Assembly (NCBI GenBank): GCA_900766265.1
Contig: CAAFUS010000013.1
Coordinates: forward strand, 682,001 to 746,000
DNA: 64,000 nt
Direction: 5' to 3'
Source: Pseudomonadaceae bacterium
GTDB lineage: Bacteria > Pseudomonadota > Gammaproteobacteria > Pseudomonadales > Pseudomonadaceae
This document shows positions 53,721 to 61,824 of the stretch, one piece after another; position 1 is the first letter of the stretch, and every line of letters begins with the position of its first letter. Under the pieces are notes generated by a model, which made no database searches, was not told the DNA's origin, and saw only the letters and a program-made list of their open reading frames with translations. A program made the translations under genes and the position numbers.

Positions 53721-54999
53721 ACGGTTTTCCTTTGTTCTGCTGGGGTGTGGCGGGGAGCGGGGAGCCGATGAGCTCTGGATAGCGAAAGGTTTCGCTTCCC
53801 AAGAGATAGTCACCCAGCTCGGCTGGCGAGGTTGGATTGTTCAGCAAGTCAATCAATTCTTCGACCGTTTGGAATTCCGGTATTTCGGGCGTTCGGAAGC
53901 TATTGGTGCTTGCCAAAAATATTGCGCAAGGCACTTGGACGATCAAGGTTTCGAAAAGGCTGGTTGTATTGAACCCTACTGCGGCGGTAAAGCGTTGCGC
54001 ACCCAGGGTGTCGGCCAGGTAGTGACCTTCGTCCAAGGAGGCCTGGTGTGGCAGCACGTCGAGCAGTCGTCTTGATTTCCTCATGAAAGGATGCATGCGT
54101 ACCGTTATCCGGTAGTCCTCGGGAAGCTTCGATAAAAGCTCGAGCAGTTCCACACATCCTTGTTCGTCTTTGGGGCCGGGAAGCAGGCACAGGATATGTT
54201 GGCGGGCACTCGCTTCGGTCGCAACGGCCGGTGCCGGGCGGGCCGTTCCGTATTTCAGGTAACCTGCAGTTAGCATCTCAAAGTCTATCTCGATGCCTTG
54301 TCTGTTGTGAAAAGCTGAAATCTGTTCTCGGCAGAACTCGCTCCAGACCAACAGGTACTGGGCCGTTACATTTTCATAGTTGATCACGGCGAGCGGTGGC
54401 TTCTGACCGTGATCATAATAAAATCCATGTTGGAGCGAGAAGGTCGCGATGCCATGGGCTCTGCAGGCAGTTGTCAGAAAGCATTCGGGGATATTGGAGC
54501 TGTTGTATGCGACCAATCGGGTTATTTTCTGGGTCAGCCCTTTTTCGTCGATGACCTTAAAATGTTTGATCGCGTATGTTGCGGCACAGAAGATGAACGC
54601 GCGATTGATCAGCGTTTCCCGGCTGCGCCACGCTATTCGAGCGGCAGACCAAAGTGCAGGGACGTCCAGCTTCTTGGCTGAATCCTGCGACAGATCGCAG
54701 ATGCGTACGAAACGGAATCCTTGTCCCTGATATTCGGAGATTTGCTGAATATCTTCGGCGCTTCTTCGGTGATCATCTCTTTCGACTGACCAAGAGCAAA
54801 CGTTGCCGACAAGCTCAGGCGCCATGGAGTATTTCGGCGTCGACAGCAGCATTTTACGGGCTCGCTTCAGCTTCTTCCGATTTGGTCGTTGGTCATAAAG
54901 AATGTTCGCCATTATCGCTGCGATGGGTTTGGAAAGGTTGTAAACGCCGTAGCGCTCGCCTTGCAGTCGTTTTTTGATTCTCGCGTATACGTCGTACAT
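53689..54999 (-). CDS. Unknown protein, GT-B-like, opposite strand in the LPS cassette
   Basis: 436 residues from the ATG at 54997-54999. Basic N-terminal part (IKKRLQGERYGVYNLSKPI), then segments that look like a two-domain sugar- or polyol-phosphate transferase: FSLQHGFYYDHG, VRMHPFMRKSRRLL (the RxHP of CDP-glycerol or capsule transferases) and VGFNTTSLFETLIVQVPCAIF near the C-terminus. No family was recognised with confidence. It is the only large gene on the minus strand between waaF and waaL, is A/T-richer than neighbours, and its end overlaps the acetyltransferase by 32 bp. Likely acquired. Confidence 0.65.
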   Translation of the reverse strand: MYDVYARIKKRLQGERYGVYNLSKPIAAIMANILYDQRPNRKKLKRARKMLLSTPKYSMAPELVGNVCSWSVERDDHRRSAEDIQQISEYQGQGFRFVRICDLSQDSAKKLDVPALWSAARIAWRSRETLINRAFIFCAATYAIKHFKVIDEKGLTQKITRLVAYNSSNIPECFLTTACRAHGIATFSLQHGFYYDHGQKPPLAVINYENVTAQYLLVWSEFCREQISAFHNRQGIEIDFEMLTAGYLKYGTARPAPAVATEASARQHILCLLPGPKDEQGCVELLELLSKLPEDYRITVRMHPFMRKSRRLLDVLPHQASLDEGHYLADTLGAQRFTAAVGFNTTSLFETLIVQVPCAIFLASTNSFRTPEIPEFQTVEELIDLLNNPTSPAELGDYLLGSETFRYPELIGSPLPATPQQNKGKPFTDRGWKCIP

Positions 55000-55221
55000 C
55001 GAATGTCGTGAGCCTGAAGCGGTTGGAGCGGTAAGGCGGAATATTACGCAGGACAGCACGCGTCTCGATAGAGCCAGACGCGGTAGCGTTGGGCTGGCGA
55101 GCCTCAGGTGCGGCGAGGGGTGGCCTAAAGATGCCTTCACTCGTTATCCTGTCGCCTTTTGTGACGGATGATGCCGTCCGTCGCGCTCTTTGGCGGCGCT
55201 GCTGCGTAGTTTGAGGCTTGT

Positions 55222-55926
55222 ATGCGAGATTCAGTACTGAAGGTTTTTATTGGCTACGATCCGGTCGAGAGCGTGGCTTGGCACGTGATGGCGCATTCCA
55301 TTCTTTCCCGCAGCTCCATTCCGGTTGCTCTGATCCCTGTGAACTTGAAGAACCTGACCGGAATTTACGATCGGCCTAGGGATGCGAAGCAATCGAACGA
55401 ATTCTCCTTTACGCGGTTTCTTACGCCCTACCTGAGCGATTACACCGGCTACGCGGTTTTCTTCGACTGCGACATGATGTTGCGTACCGATATCGCGGAA
55501 ATTCTGCAGGCAGTCGAGCGCGATCCTGGCAAGGCGGTGTACGTGGTCAAGCACGACTATGAGCCGCGGGACGATGTGAAATACCTCAATACCGTTCAGT
55601 ACAAATACCCCCGGAAGAACTGGTCCTCGGTGGTGCTTTGGAATTGCGCCCACCCGTCCAACCGTGTCGTGACCGATACCTACGTGGGCGAGGCTTCGGC
55701 CATGCAACTGCATCGCTTCCAGTGGCTCGACGATAGCGAAATCGGTGAACTGGATATTCGCTGGAACTGGCTGGTGGGTGAGTACCTGGAACCTCCAGCC
55801 GATGTGCGCAACGTGCATTGGACCGTAGGTGGGCCGTACTTCGACGAGTATCGCAACGCTGACTTCGCCGAGGAGTGGTTCGCTGAACATGCGAAGATGA
55901 ATTTCTGCCTTCAACGACCGAAGTAA
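55222..55926 (+). CDS. Putative glycosyltransferase with DxD motif
   Basis: 234 residues. VLKVFIGYDPVESVAWHVMA at the start and the metal site AVFFDCDMML (D82, D84) mark a GT-A transferase in the GT8-like / DUF-type group. NTVQYKYPRKNWSSVVLWNC contains a likely acceptor loop. No signal peptide or membrane segment. It diverges from the minus-strand gene, 222 bp apart, and precedes msbA by 143 bp. Sugar unknown. Confidence 0.8.
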   Translation: MRDSVLKVFIGYDPVESVAWHVMAHSILSRSSIPVALIPVNLKNLTGIYDRPRDAKQSNEFSFTRFLTPYLSDYTGYAVFFDCDMMLRTDIAEILQAVERDPGKAVYVVKHDYEPRDDVKYLNTVQYKYPRKNWSSVVLWNCAHPSNRVVTDTYVGEASAMQLHRFQWLDDSEIGELDIRWNWLVGEYLEPPADVRNVHWTVGGPYFDEYRNADFAEEWFAEHAKMNFCLQRPK

Positions 55927-56069
55927 GCGGAGGCGTGCCACGGAATCGTTCGGTCAATCGGTGGCGCGTTTACGTTAGTGCCCGCAGACCTGCCTTGCGG
56001 TGGGCGTGCGCCGCGTCTATTCAGGCGAGATGCTACAATCCGCCTCACATCTTTTGAGCTACCCGTTCT

Positions 56070-57881
56070 ATGCCCGAGTCCTCCAGTGACCGTTTGTCCA
56101 GCCTGAAACTGTATATCCGGCTGCTTTCGTACGTGCGCCGCTACTGGTTCATGTTCGCCGTGAGCATGGTGGGCTATGTGATCTTCGCTTCGACGCAGCC
56201 CATGATGGCAGGACTGCTGAAGTATTTCGTCGATGGCTTGGCGCAGCCTGAGCAGAGCGTGACCCAATTGCCAGTGCTTGGAGAGATGCAGCTCCTCTAT
56301 GGAGTGCCGCTGGCGCTGCTGCTCATCACGGTGTGGCAGGGAATCGGCTCGTTTCTCGGTGGCTATTATCTGGCGCGGGTATCCCTGGGGCTGGTACAGG
56401 ATCTGCGCCTTGCGCTGTTCGATAGTCTGCTCCGGCTGCCCAACCGGTATTTCGACAACCATGCCTCGGGCCATCTGATCTCACGGATCACCTTCAACGT
56501 CACCATGGTGACGGGCGCCGCGACCGACGCGCTCAAGGTCATCGTGCGCGAGGGCCTTACGGTTCTCGCACTGTTCGGTTACCTGCTGTGGATGAACTGG
56601 AAGCTCACCTTGGTGATGGTGGCGGTGCTCCCGGTCATTTCCCTGATGGTGAACGCGGCAAGTCGGCGTTTCCGTAGTCAGAGCCGAAAGATTCAGGGTG
56701 CCATGGGCGAGCTCACCCATGTGGCATCAGAGACGATTCAAGGTTATCGGGTGGTTCGCAGCTTTGGCGGGGAGAGTTATGAGAGCAATCGCTTCTATGA
56801 GGCGAGCGAGGACAACTCCCGCAAGCAGCTGAAGATGATTCGCACGTCCGCGGTTTATACGCCGATGCTGCAACTGGTCACCTATAGCGCGATGGCGCTG
56901 CTGATGTTTCTGGTGCTCTTCTTGCGCGGTGATGCAACGGTAGGCGATCTGGTGGCCTACATCACCGCGGCGGGGTTGCTGCCCAAGCCTATTCGCCAGC
57001 TTTCGGAGGTCAGCTCGACCATTCAGAAAGGTCTCGCCGGCGCAGAAAGCATCTTCGAACAGTTGGATGAGGAGCCCGAGATCGACCGGGGCACCGAGGT
57101 GCGTGAGCGTGCCCAGGGACGTCTGGAAGTTCGCAACCTGAGTTTCACCTACCCGGGCACGGACAAGGTGATCCTCAAGGGAATCAACTTCACGGTCGAG
57201 CCGGGACAGCTGGTCGCTCTAGTTGGACGTTCGGGGAGCGGCAAATCGACGCTGGCCAACCTCATTCCTCGTTTCTATCAGCATCAGGAAGGCCAAATCC
57301 TGCTCGATGGGCTGGAGGTCGAACGCTATACCCTCGCCAATCTGCGAAAGCACATCGCCTTGGTGACCCAGCAAGTCACACTTTTCAATGCAACTGTAGC
57401 CGGCAACATCGCCTACGGGGATCTTTCGTCTGCGCCTCCGAGCGCCATCCGCAAAGCCGCTGAAGATGCCTATGCGGCGGAATTCATAGACAACCTTCCC
57501 CAGGGCTTCGAAACGCTGGTCGGTGAGAACGGCGTACTGCTGTCAGGTGGGCAGCGCCAGCGGCTGGCAATCGCCAGGGCGTTGCTGAAAGACGCCCCAG
57601 TACTCATTCTTGACGAGGCCACTTCTGCCCTGGATACGGAGTCCGAGCGACACATTCAGGCAGCCCTCGATGTGGCAATGAAGGGTCGCACGACCCTGGT
57701 GATCGCCCACAGATTGTCCACCATCGAAAAGGCGGACCTCATCCTGGTAATGGATCAGGGCATGATCGTTGAACGGGGCACGCATGCCGAGCTGTTGGCT
57801 CAGGGCGGGTATTACGCGAGGCTTCATTCGCGTCAATTCACGGACGAAAAGCCAGAAGAGGCGAGCGATGTGTTCACCTGA
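56070..57881 (+). CDS. msbA: Lipid A export ABC transporter MsbA
   Basis: 603 residues. Six membrane helices (about 25-320), then an ATPase domain with Walker A GRSGSGKST, signature LSGGQRQRLAIARALL and Walker B VLILDEATSALD. MsbA half-transporters dimerise to flip lipid A-core across the inner membrane. Fits the Pseudomonas order just before waaL and hldE. A TACAAT -10-like hexamer lies about 35 bp upstream of the start, so it may have its own promoter. Confidence 0.96.
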   Translation: MPESSSDRLSSLKLYIRLLSYVRRYWFMFAVSMVGYVIFASTQPMMAGLLKYFVDGLAQPEQSVTQLPVLGEMQLLYGVPLALLLITVWQGIGSFLGGYYLARVSLGLVQDLRLALFDSLLRLPNRYFDNHASGHLISRITFNVTMVTGAATDALKVIVREGLTVLALFGYLLWMNWKLTLVMVAVLPVISLMVNAASRRFRSQSRKIQGAMGELTHVASETIQGYRVVRSFGGESYESNRFYEASEDNSRKQLKMIRTSAVYTPMLQLVTYSAMALLMFLVLFLRGDATVGDLVAYITAAGLLPKPIRQLSEVSSTIQKGLAGAESIFEQLDEEPEIDRGTEVRERAQGRLEVRNLSFTYPGTDKVILKGINFTVEPGQLVALVGRSGSGKSTLANLIPRFYQHQEGQILLDGLEVERYTLANLRKHIALVTQQVTLFNATVAGNIAYGDLSSAPPSAIRKAAEDAYAAEFIDNLPQGFETLVGENGVLLSGGQRQRLAIARALLKDAPVLILDEATSALDTESERHIQAALDVAMKGRTTLVIAHRLSTIEKADLILVMDQGMIVERGTHAELLAQGGYYARLHSRQFTDEKPEEASDVFT

Positions 57882-57976
57882 CTGCCTTCTGGGTGCGAGT
57901 GCTTGCACCACTTGTCACCCTATCGCTCCTCCGGCAACGATGTTGCCCCCTCGACGGTCAACAAACTGAAAATTAA

Positions 57977-58936
57977 ATGCTTAACATCCTGTTCTTAGTT
58001 CAGAGTGAGCAGCGTGCAATTCTGGACCGGCTTTATCAGGCGATTGGTGAAAATTCGATTTGCGACATCCGCTGGCTCGACAAGAGGCAGCAATCGAACC
58101 TGCGGCGTTACTTCGAGCAGCATGTCGATGTTTCCCGTTATGACCGTATCGTTTTCTTCCTGCGCTTCAAGCAGGAGATTCGTCAGGCTGGCTTTATTCG
58201 CCACATCCCGAACCTGGTAATACTCGAGCACGATGCCTACCAGAACTATATTCCCTGCAAATACAAGGGGAAGTTCAGCAGGCACTATCGCCGTTTGCCT
58301 GGCTCGCGGATTCTGGTATCCAGTGCAGTCGTCGCACGGAGATTGCAGGAAGAAGGTTTCGACGCGGTTTTCGTGCCAAAGGGGTATGACCAGGCGTTAC
58401 TCAGTAACTTGGGTATTCATCGTGACATTGAGCTCGGTTTTCTGGGTAGCACCAAGAGTCAGGCTTATGCGGGACGCAAGCTGCTGCTGGATGAGCTGGC
58501 GAAAGCGGAAAAGCTGGTCGTCGCCCGAACCAATTCGGGGAGCGAGTATCTGGAGACCCTAAATCGCATCCGCTTTTTCGTCAGTGCGGACGTGGGTATG
58601 GGCGAGTACATGATCAAGAACTTCGAGGCCATGGCCTGTGGCTGTGTCCTGCTGGCGTTCGATCAGGGCGCCGAGGAGAATCAGGCGCTCGGGTTCGTCG
58701 ATATGGAAAATATCGTGCTCTACAAGACTGTTTCCGAACTGAGAGCGAAGCTGTCGATACTGCGGGCCGATCCCGGACTGGCCGATCGGATTGCTTGCAA
58801 TGGGCAACGCCTCGCTGAGAGCCGCTACAGTTTCGAGCGGATCGGCGCGGCAGCGGTGGAGGCCATGAAACCGCCGTTACGGACCGTGCCGCCGCCCAAC
58901 TGGCTCGATAAACTCCGCTACCGCTTTGGATGGTAA
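57977..58936 (+). CDS. Family 1/4-type glycosyltransferase
   Basis: 319 residues, GT-B-like. Starts MLNILFLVQSEQ; the donor-binding C-terminal domain contains GEYMIKNFEAMACGCVLLAFDQG, with the E-x7-E type pattern of GT1/GT4 members (Glyco_trans_1_2 type). GC is lower than in msbA. It is followed by the next transferase gene with 2 bp between stop and start. Acceptor and donor unknown. Confidence 0.78.
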   Translation: MLNILFLVQSEQRAILDRLYQAIGENSICDIRWLDKRQQSNLRRYFEQHVDVSRYDRIVFFLRFKQEIRQAGFIRHIPNLVILEHDAYQNYIPCKYKGKFSRHYRRLPGSRILVSSAVVARRLQEEGFDAVFVPKGYDQALLSNLGIHRDIELGFLGSTKSQAYAGRKLLLDELAKAEKLVVARTNSGSEYLETLNRIRFFVSADVGMGEYMIKNFEAMACGCVLLAFDQGAEENQALGFVDMENIVLYKTVSELRAKLSILRADPGLADRIACNGQRLAESRYSFERIGAAAVEAMKPPLRTVPPPNWLDKLRYRFGW

Positions 58937-58938
58937 GC

Positions 58939-59811
58939 ATGCCCACGCCACGCCTCGTATTTCTCATTCCCTACTTCGGGCGATGGCCTTTCTGGATGCC
59001 ATTTTTCCTGAAAAGCGTAGAGGCCAACCCAGACATTCAATGGATATTTTTCTCGGATTGCGGCGCTCCGGAGGACCTGCCGGCCAATGTTGCCCTGCGC
59101 CCGATAAGCTTCGAGAGTTATTGTGGCCAGGTGTCGCAACGGCTGGGAATCGAGTTCAGCCCATCCAATCCGTACAAGTTATGCGATATCAAGCCGGCGC
59201 TTGGCTATATCCACGCTGACGAACTCGACGGCTACGATTTCTGGGGTTTTAGTGACATCGACTTGGTGTATGGCAATCTGAGAGCCTACTTTTCGGCGCA
59301 GCGTCTGGCCCGCTTCGACCTCCTGTCGACTCATGATCGGCGCGTTTCCGGCCATCTCTGCTTGTTGCGCAATACGCCAAAGATGCGTGAGGCCTTTATG
59401 CGGGTGCCCGGTTGGCAGCAGAAATTATCCGTCGATGAGCACAACGCCTTTGACGAAGGTGCGTTCAGCCGACTGTTCATCCGTCACAAGAACTGGCCCG
59501 AACCGATGAGGCGCCTGGCAGACAGATTCAATCCATGGCGTCGCAACAGTGAATTCGTCGAGGCCTTCACGACGCCGAATGCACGAATCGTCTGGCACAA
59601 CGGTGACGCAGGTTTCCCCTCGCGCTGGATCTGGCGCGACGGTGATTTGACCAACGATCTCGATGGCGCTCGTTCCTTTCCGTACTTCCACTTCATCACA
59701 TGGAAGTCGAAAGTTTGGCCCACCCTTGCGCCGGAAAGCCTGGTGCCCCAGGCCGATCTGGTGCAGGCCCCGGCCTGGAGCGTAACGGCCGAAGGGTTTC
59801 GCTCTGTCTAA
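58939..59811 (+). CDS. DUF6625-like putative glycosyltransferase
   Basis: 290 residues. FLIPYFGRWPFWMPFFLKS followed by NPDIQWIFFSD is the pattern of DUF6625 proteins, and WGFSDIDLVYG holds a DxD-like site (D106, D108), typical of nucleotide-sugar transferases. Later segments (HLCLLRNTPKMREAF) fit a polysaccharide-processing role. The ATG at 58939 is chosen; an in-frame ATG at 58930 overlapping the previous stop is possible. Family call is from memory. Confidence 0.7.
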   Translation: MPTPRLVFLIPYFGRWPFWMPFFLKSVEANPDIQWIFFSDCGAPEDLPANVALRPISFESYCGQVSQRLGIEFSPSNPYKLCDIKPALGYIHADELDGYDFWGFSDIDLVYGNLRAYFSAQRLARFDLLSTHDRRVSGHLCLLRNTPKMREAFMRVPGWQQKLSVDEHNAFDEGAFSRLFIRHKNWPEPMRRLADRFNPWRRNSEFVEAFTTPNARIVWHNGDAGFPSRWIWRDGDLTNDLDGARSFPYFHFITWKSKVWPTLAPESLVPQADLVQAPAWSVTAEGFRSV

Positions 59812-59850
59812 GTCGACCGTTCGCACCCGGACCTGCCCTTGGAGGCTCCA

Positions 59851-61011
59851 TTGAAGGCCTTGGCGTCTTTTTTCGCGGCGGATCGCCGTTCCGCATATTT
59901 CACCGTGGCGCTGGTGGTGTTCGTGGCCAGCTATCTGATTCTGCCGACGGCCAAGATGGTCAACAACGTGTACTACACGCTGCTGGCGCTGCCGTCGCTG
60001 GGGGTGCTGCTTTACTACCGGGGGGCGGGAATCAAGGCGTCCTCCGATCTGATGCTCTGGGCGCTGCTGTTGGCGTGGTTTGCCGTGGTGGGTATCTGGT
60101 CAGGTGATGCCCAGCATTACAAGCATCTACTCTATGTCGCGCTGTTTGTTCTGACGGTCAGTCGTCTGATCGACCCTCAGCCTTTGCGGAATCCGATTTT
60201 CGCCAGGGGACTGTACTGGATCCTGGTCGGCTATGTATCAGGGGCAGCGGTGTTCTATTGGCTAACCGGGCATTACTCGGTAGGCGAGCGAGTGCTCTGG
60301 CTGCCCTCCCGGATGACTGGGCCGATCTACACTAGCCTGTGGGTAGCTTGCTGCTTTGCCCTGGCGGTGCCGGGCTGGCTTCGTTCGCGACAGTTCATCG
60401 AGTTGGCGCTCGCGTTTGTGGTGGCGTTGTTCTGCACGGGATACGTCCTGCAGAGTCGCTCCGGGTTGGTCGCATTGGCCGCCTTCGTACTACTGGCTTC
60501 GATGTACCTCTCGTTTAACCGCCGTCGCGATTCGCTGTGGCTGGCCAGCAGTTTGCTGGTCGTGGGCAGTGCCGCGCTTTGGGCGGGTATGACCTTTCCT
60601 GAGGTGAGCAGCCTGTTCGAGCGCGCCGATGCAGGGCGTTTCCACCTGTGGAGCATCATGTTGAACGAGTGGTTCGCGTGCGGTCTGTGGATGGGCTGCG
60701 GACTCGAGCATCGAACCGAACAGCTGTTGCTAAACGGCGAGGCCATCAACCATCCGCACAGTGTTTTTCTTTCGCTCGGCGTCTTCGGCGGTATCGTGGC
60801 ACTGACCATCTTCGTGGTATTGATGGTCGTTGTTCTGAGGCGTGCCTGGCTACGTCGAGACCCCTGGGGGCTGTACCTCATGACTGCCCTGATTGGCTTG
60901 AATTTCGATGGAGCCAAGCTGATCGGCAATCCCGACGAGCTTTGGCTACTGGTCATTCTGCCGGCCTGTCTGATAGGCCATCCGCGCCTTTCCGCTTCGC
61001 ACTCAGGCTAG
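59851..61011 (+). CDS. waaL: O-antigen ligase, WaaL family
   Basis: 386 residues, about 11 membrane helices. The Wzy_C-type periplasmic loop contains WSIMLNEWFACGLWMGCG and then HPHSVFLSLGVFGGI, whose His is the WaaL catalytic signature. It would join polymer from undecaprenyl diphosphate to lipid A-core in the periplasm. A TTG start at 59851 is chosen because GGAGG lies 5 bp ahead. No O-polysaccharide cluster is in this window. Confidence 0.85.
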   Translation: MKALASFFAADRRSAYFTVALVVFVASYLILPTAKMVNNVYYTLLALPSLGVLLYYRGAGIKASSDLMLWALLLAWFAVVGIWSGDAQHYKHLLYVALFVLTVSRLIDPQPLRNPIFARGLYWILVGYVSGAAVFYWLTGHYSVGERVLWLPSRMTGPIYTSLWVACCFALAVPGWLRSRQFIELALAFVVALFCTGYVLQSRSGLVALAAFVLLASMYLSFNRRRDSLWLASSLLVVGSAALWAGMTFPEVSSLFERADAGRFHLWSIMLNEWFACGLWMGCGLEHRTEQLLLNGEAINHPHSVFLSLGVFGGIVALTIFVVLMVVVLRRAWLRRDPWGLYLMTALIGLNFDGAKLIGNPDELWLLVILPACLIGHPRLSASHSG

Positions 61012-61030
61012 GCTGCCGCTGACCTACGCG

Positions 61031-61669
61031 TCAGCCGGCAGTTGGGGTGGTTTGGGCACGTTCGCAGGCGGCCCAAAGTGTTCCCGGTTCGAGCGGCAGT
61101 CCCTCCTTGCGAGCATATTTCTCGAAGTGTTCGCGGTTGCGCCTGATCAGCGATTTAGACAGCGGCCTTCGGTGCAGGCGCAAATCGGCCACATCGATCA
61201 GTCCATACTCGCCATTGGCGGTGATCACGATGTTGCCTGCGTGCAGCGAGCGGAAGTAAACGCCCCGTGCATGCAGCAGGTTGATGAAATTGGCCAGGGA
61301 GGGGAGGATGTCTCGCCATTGCTCCGGAAAGTGTCGAAGCCTGTCGTTCAGGGTATCTCCGGGTAAGGGCTGATAGCGGACGGCCGTACGGCGTGCATCG
61401 TCGAGGCGATAGCATGCAAGTGGTGTAACGGTCGGGATCCCGAGAGCGGAAAGCGCCACGGCGTTGTCGTAAAAGCGTTGTGAGCTCGGGCGAAGCAAGG
61501 TCGATGAAAGAATACGCTTGCGACGAAAGACCTTGAGGATTTCGCCATTGTTCAGCACGTAGACTTTCGGTCCGAAGCTGTCCTTCTCCAGAATGCGAGC
61601 ACCTACGAGCATCTGCTGCAGCTCTGCATCGGCAAGTTTGCGGTGTATGTTCAAAGCGGGACCAGTCAT
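61031..61669 (-). CDS. Kinase-like 'toluene tolerance'-type protein, catalytic Asp missing
   Basis: 212 residues from the ATG at 61667-61669 (an upstream ATG at 61687 is possible). It has a kinase-like fold with a nucleotide Lys (ILKVFRR, K46) and the metal Asp in GLIDVADLR (D159). The catalytic HxD loop reads FRSLHAGNIVI, with Ser at the Asp position. Proteins of this sort are named toluene tolerance or InaA-like. Opposite strand, convergent on waaL and divergent from hldE. Probably a regulator or lipid-linked enzyme of core assembly; not tested. Confidence 0.72.
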   Translation of the reverse strand: MTGPALNIHRKLADAELQQMLVGARILEKDSFGPKVYVLNNGEILKVFRRKRILSSTLLRPSSQRFYDNAVALSALGIPTVTPLACYRLDDARRTAVRYQPLPGDTLNDRLRHFPEQWRDILPSLANFINLLHARGVYFRSLHAGNIVITANGEYGLIDVADLRLHRRPLSKSLIRRNREHFEKYARKEGLPLEPGTLWAACERAQTTPTAG

Positions 61670-61824
61670 TGCTTGCAAAGCGCACATGATGCCGCAGAGG
61701 CCTACTCGAATGCCATGCGGCTTACCAGCACGTGTTCCGTCGAGCTGGGACAGTCGAGTTGGCCTGCGCAGAGGTCTTTATACGGCATGTTATTATTATC
61801 GCTTCCGCCCGTCCGAGAGTTCCC

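Noticed and set aside
61690..61824. A phage or mobile-element boundary around the hldE promoter gap
   Set aside because: No inverted repeats, integrase or target duplication; the gap is an ordinary divergent promoter region with A/T-rich -10-like sequence.
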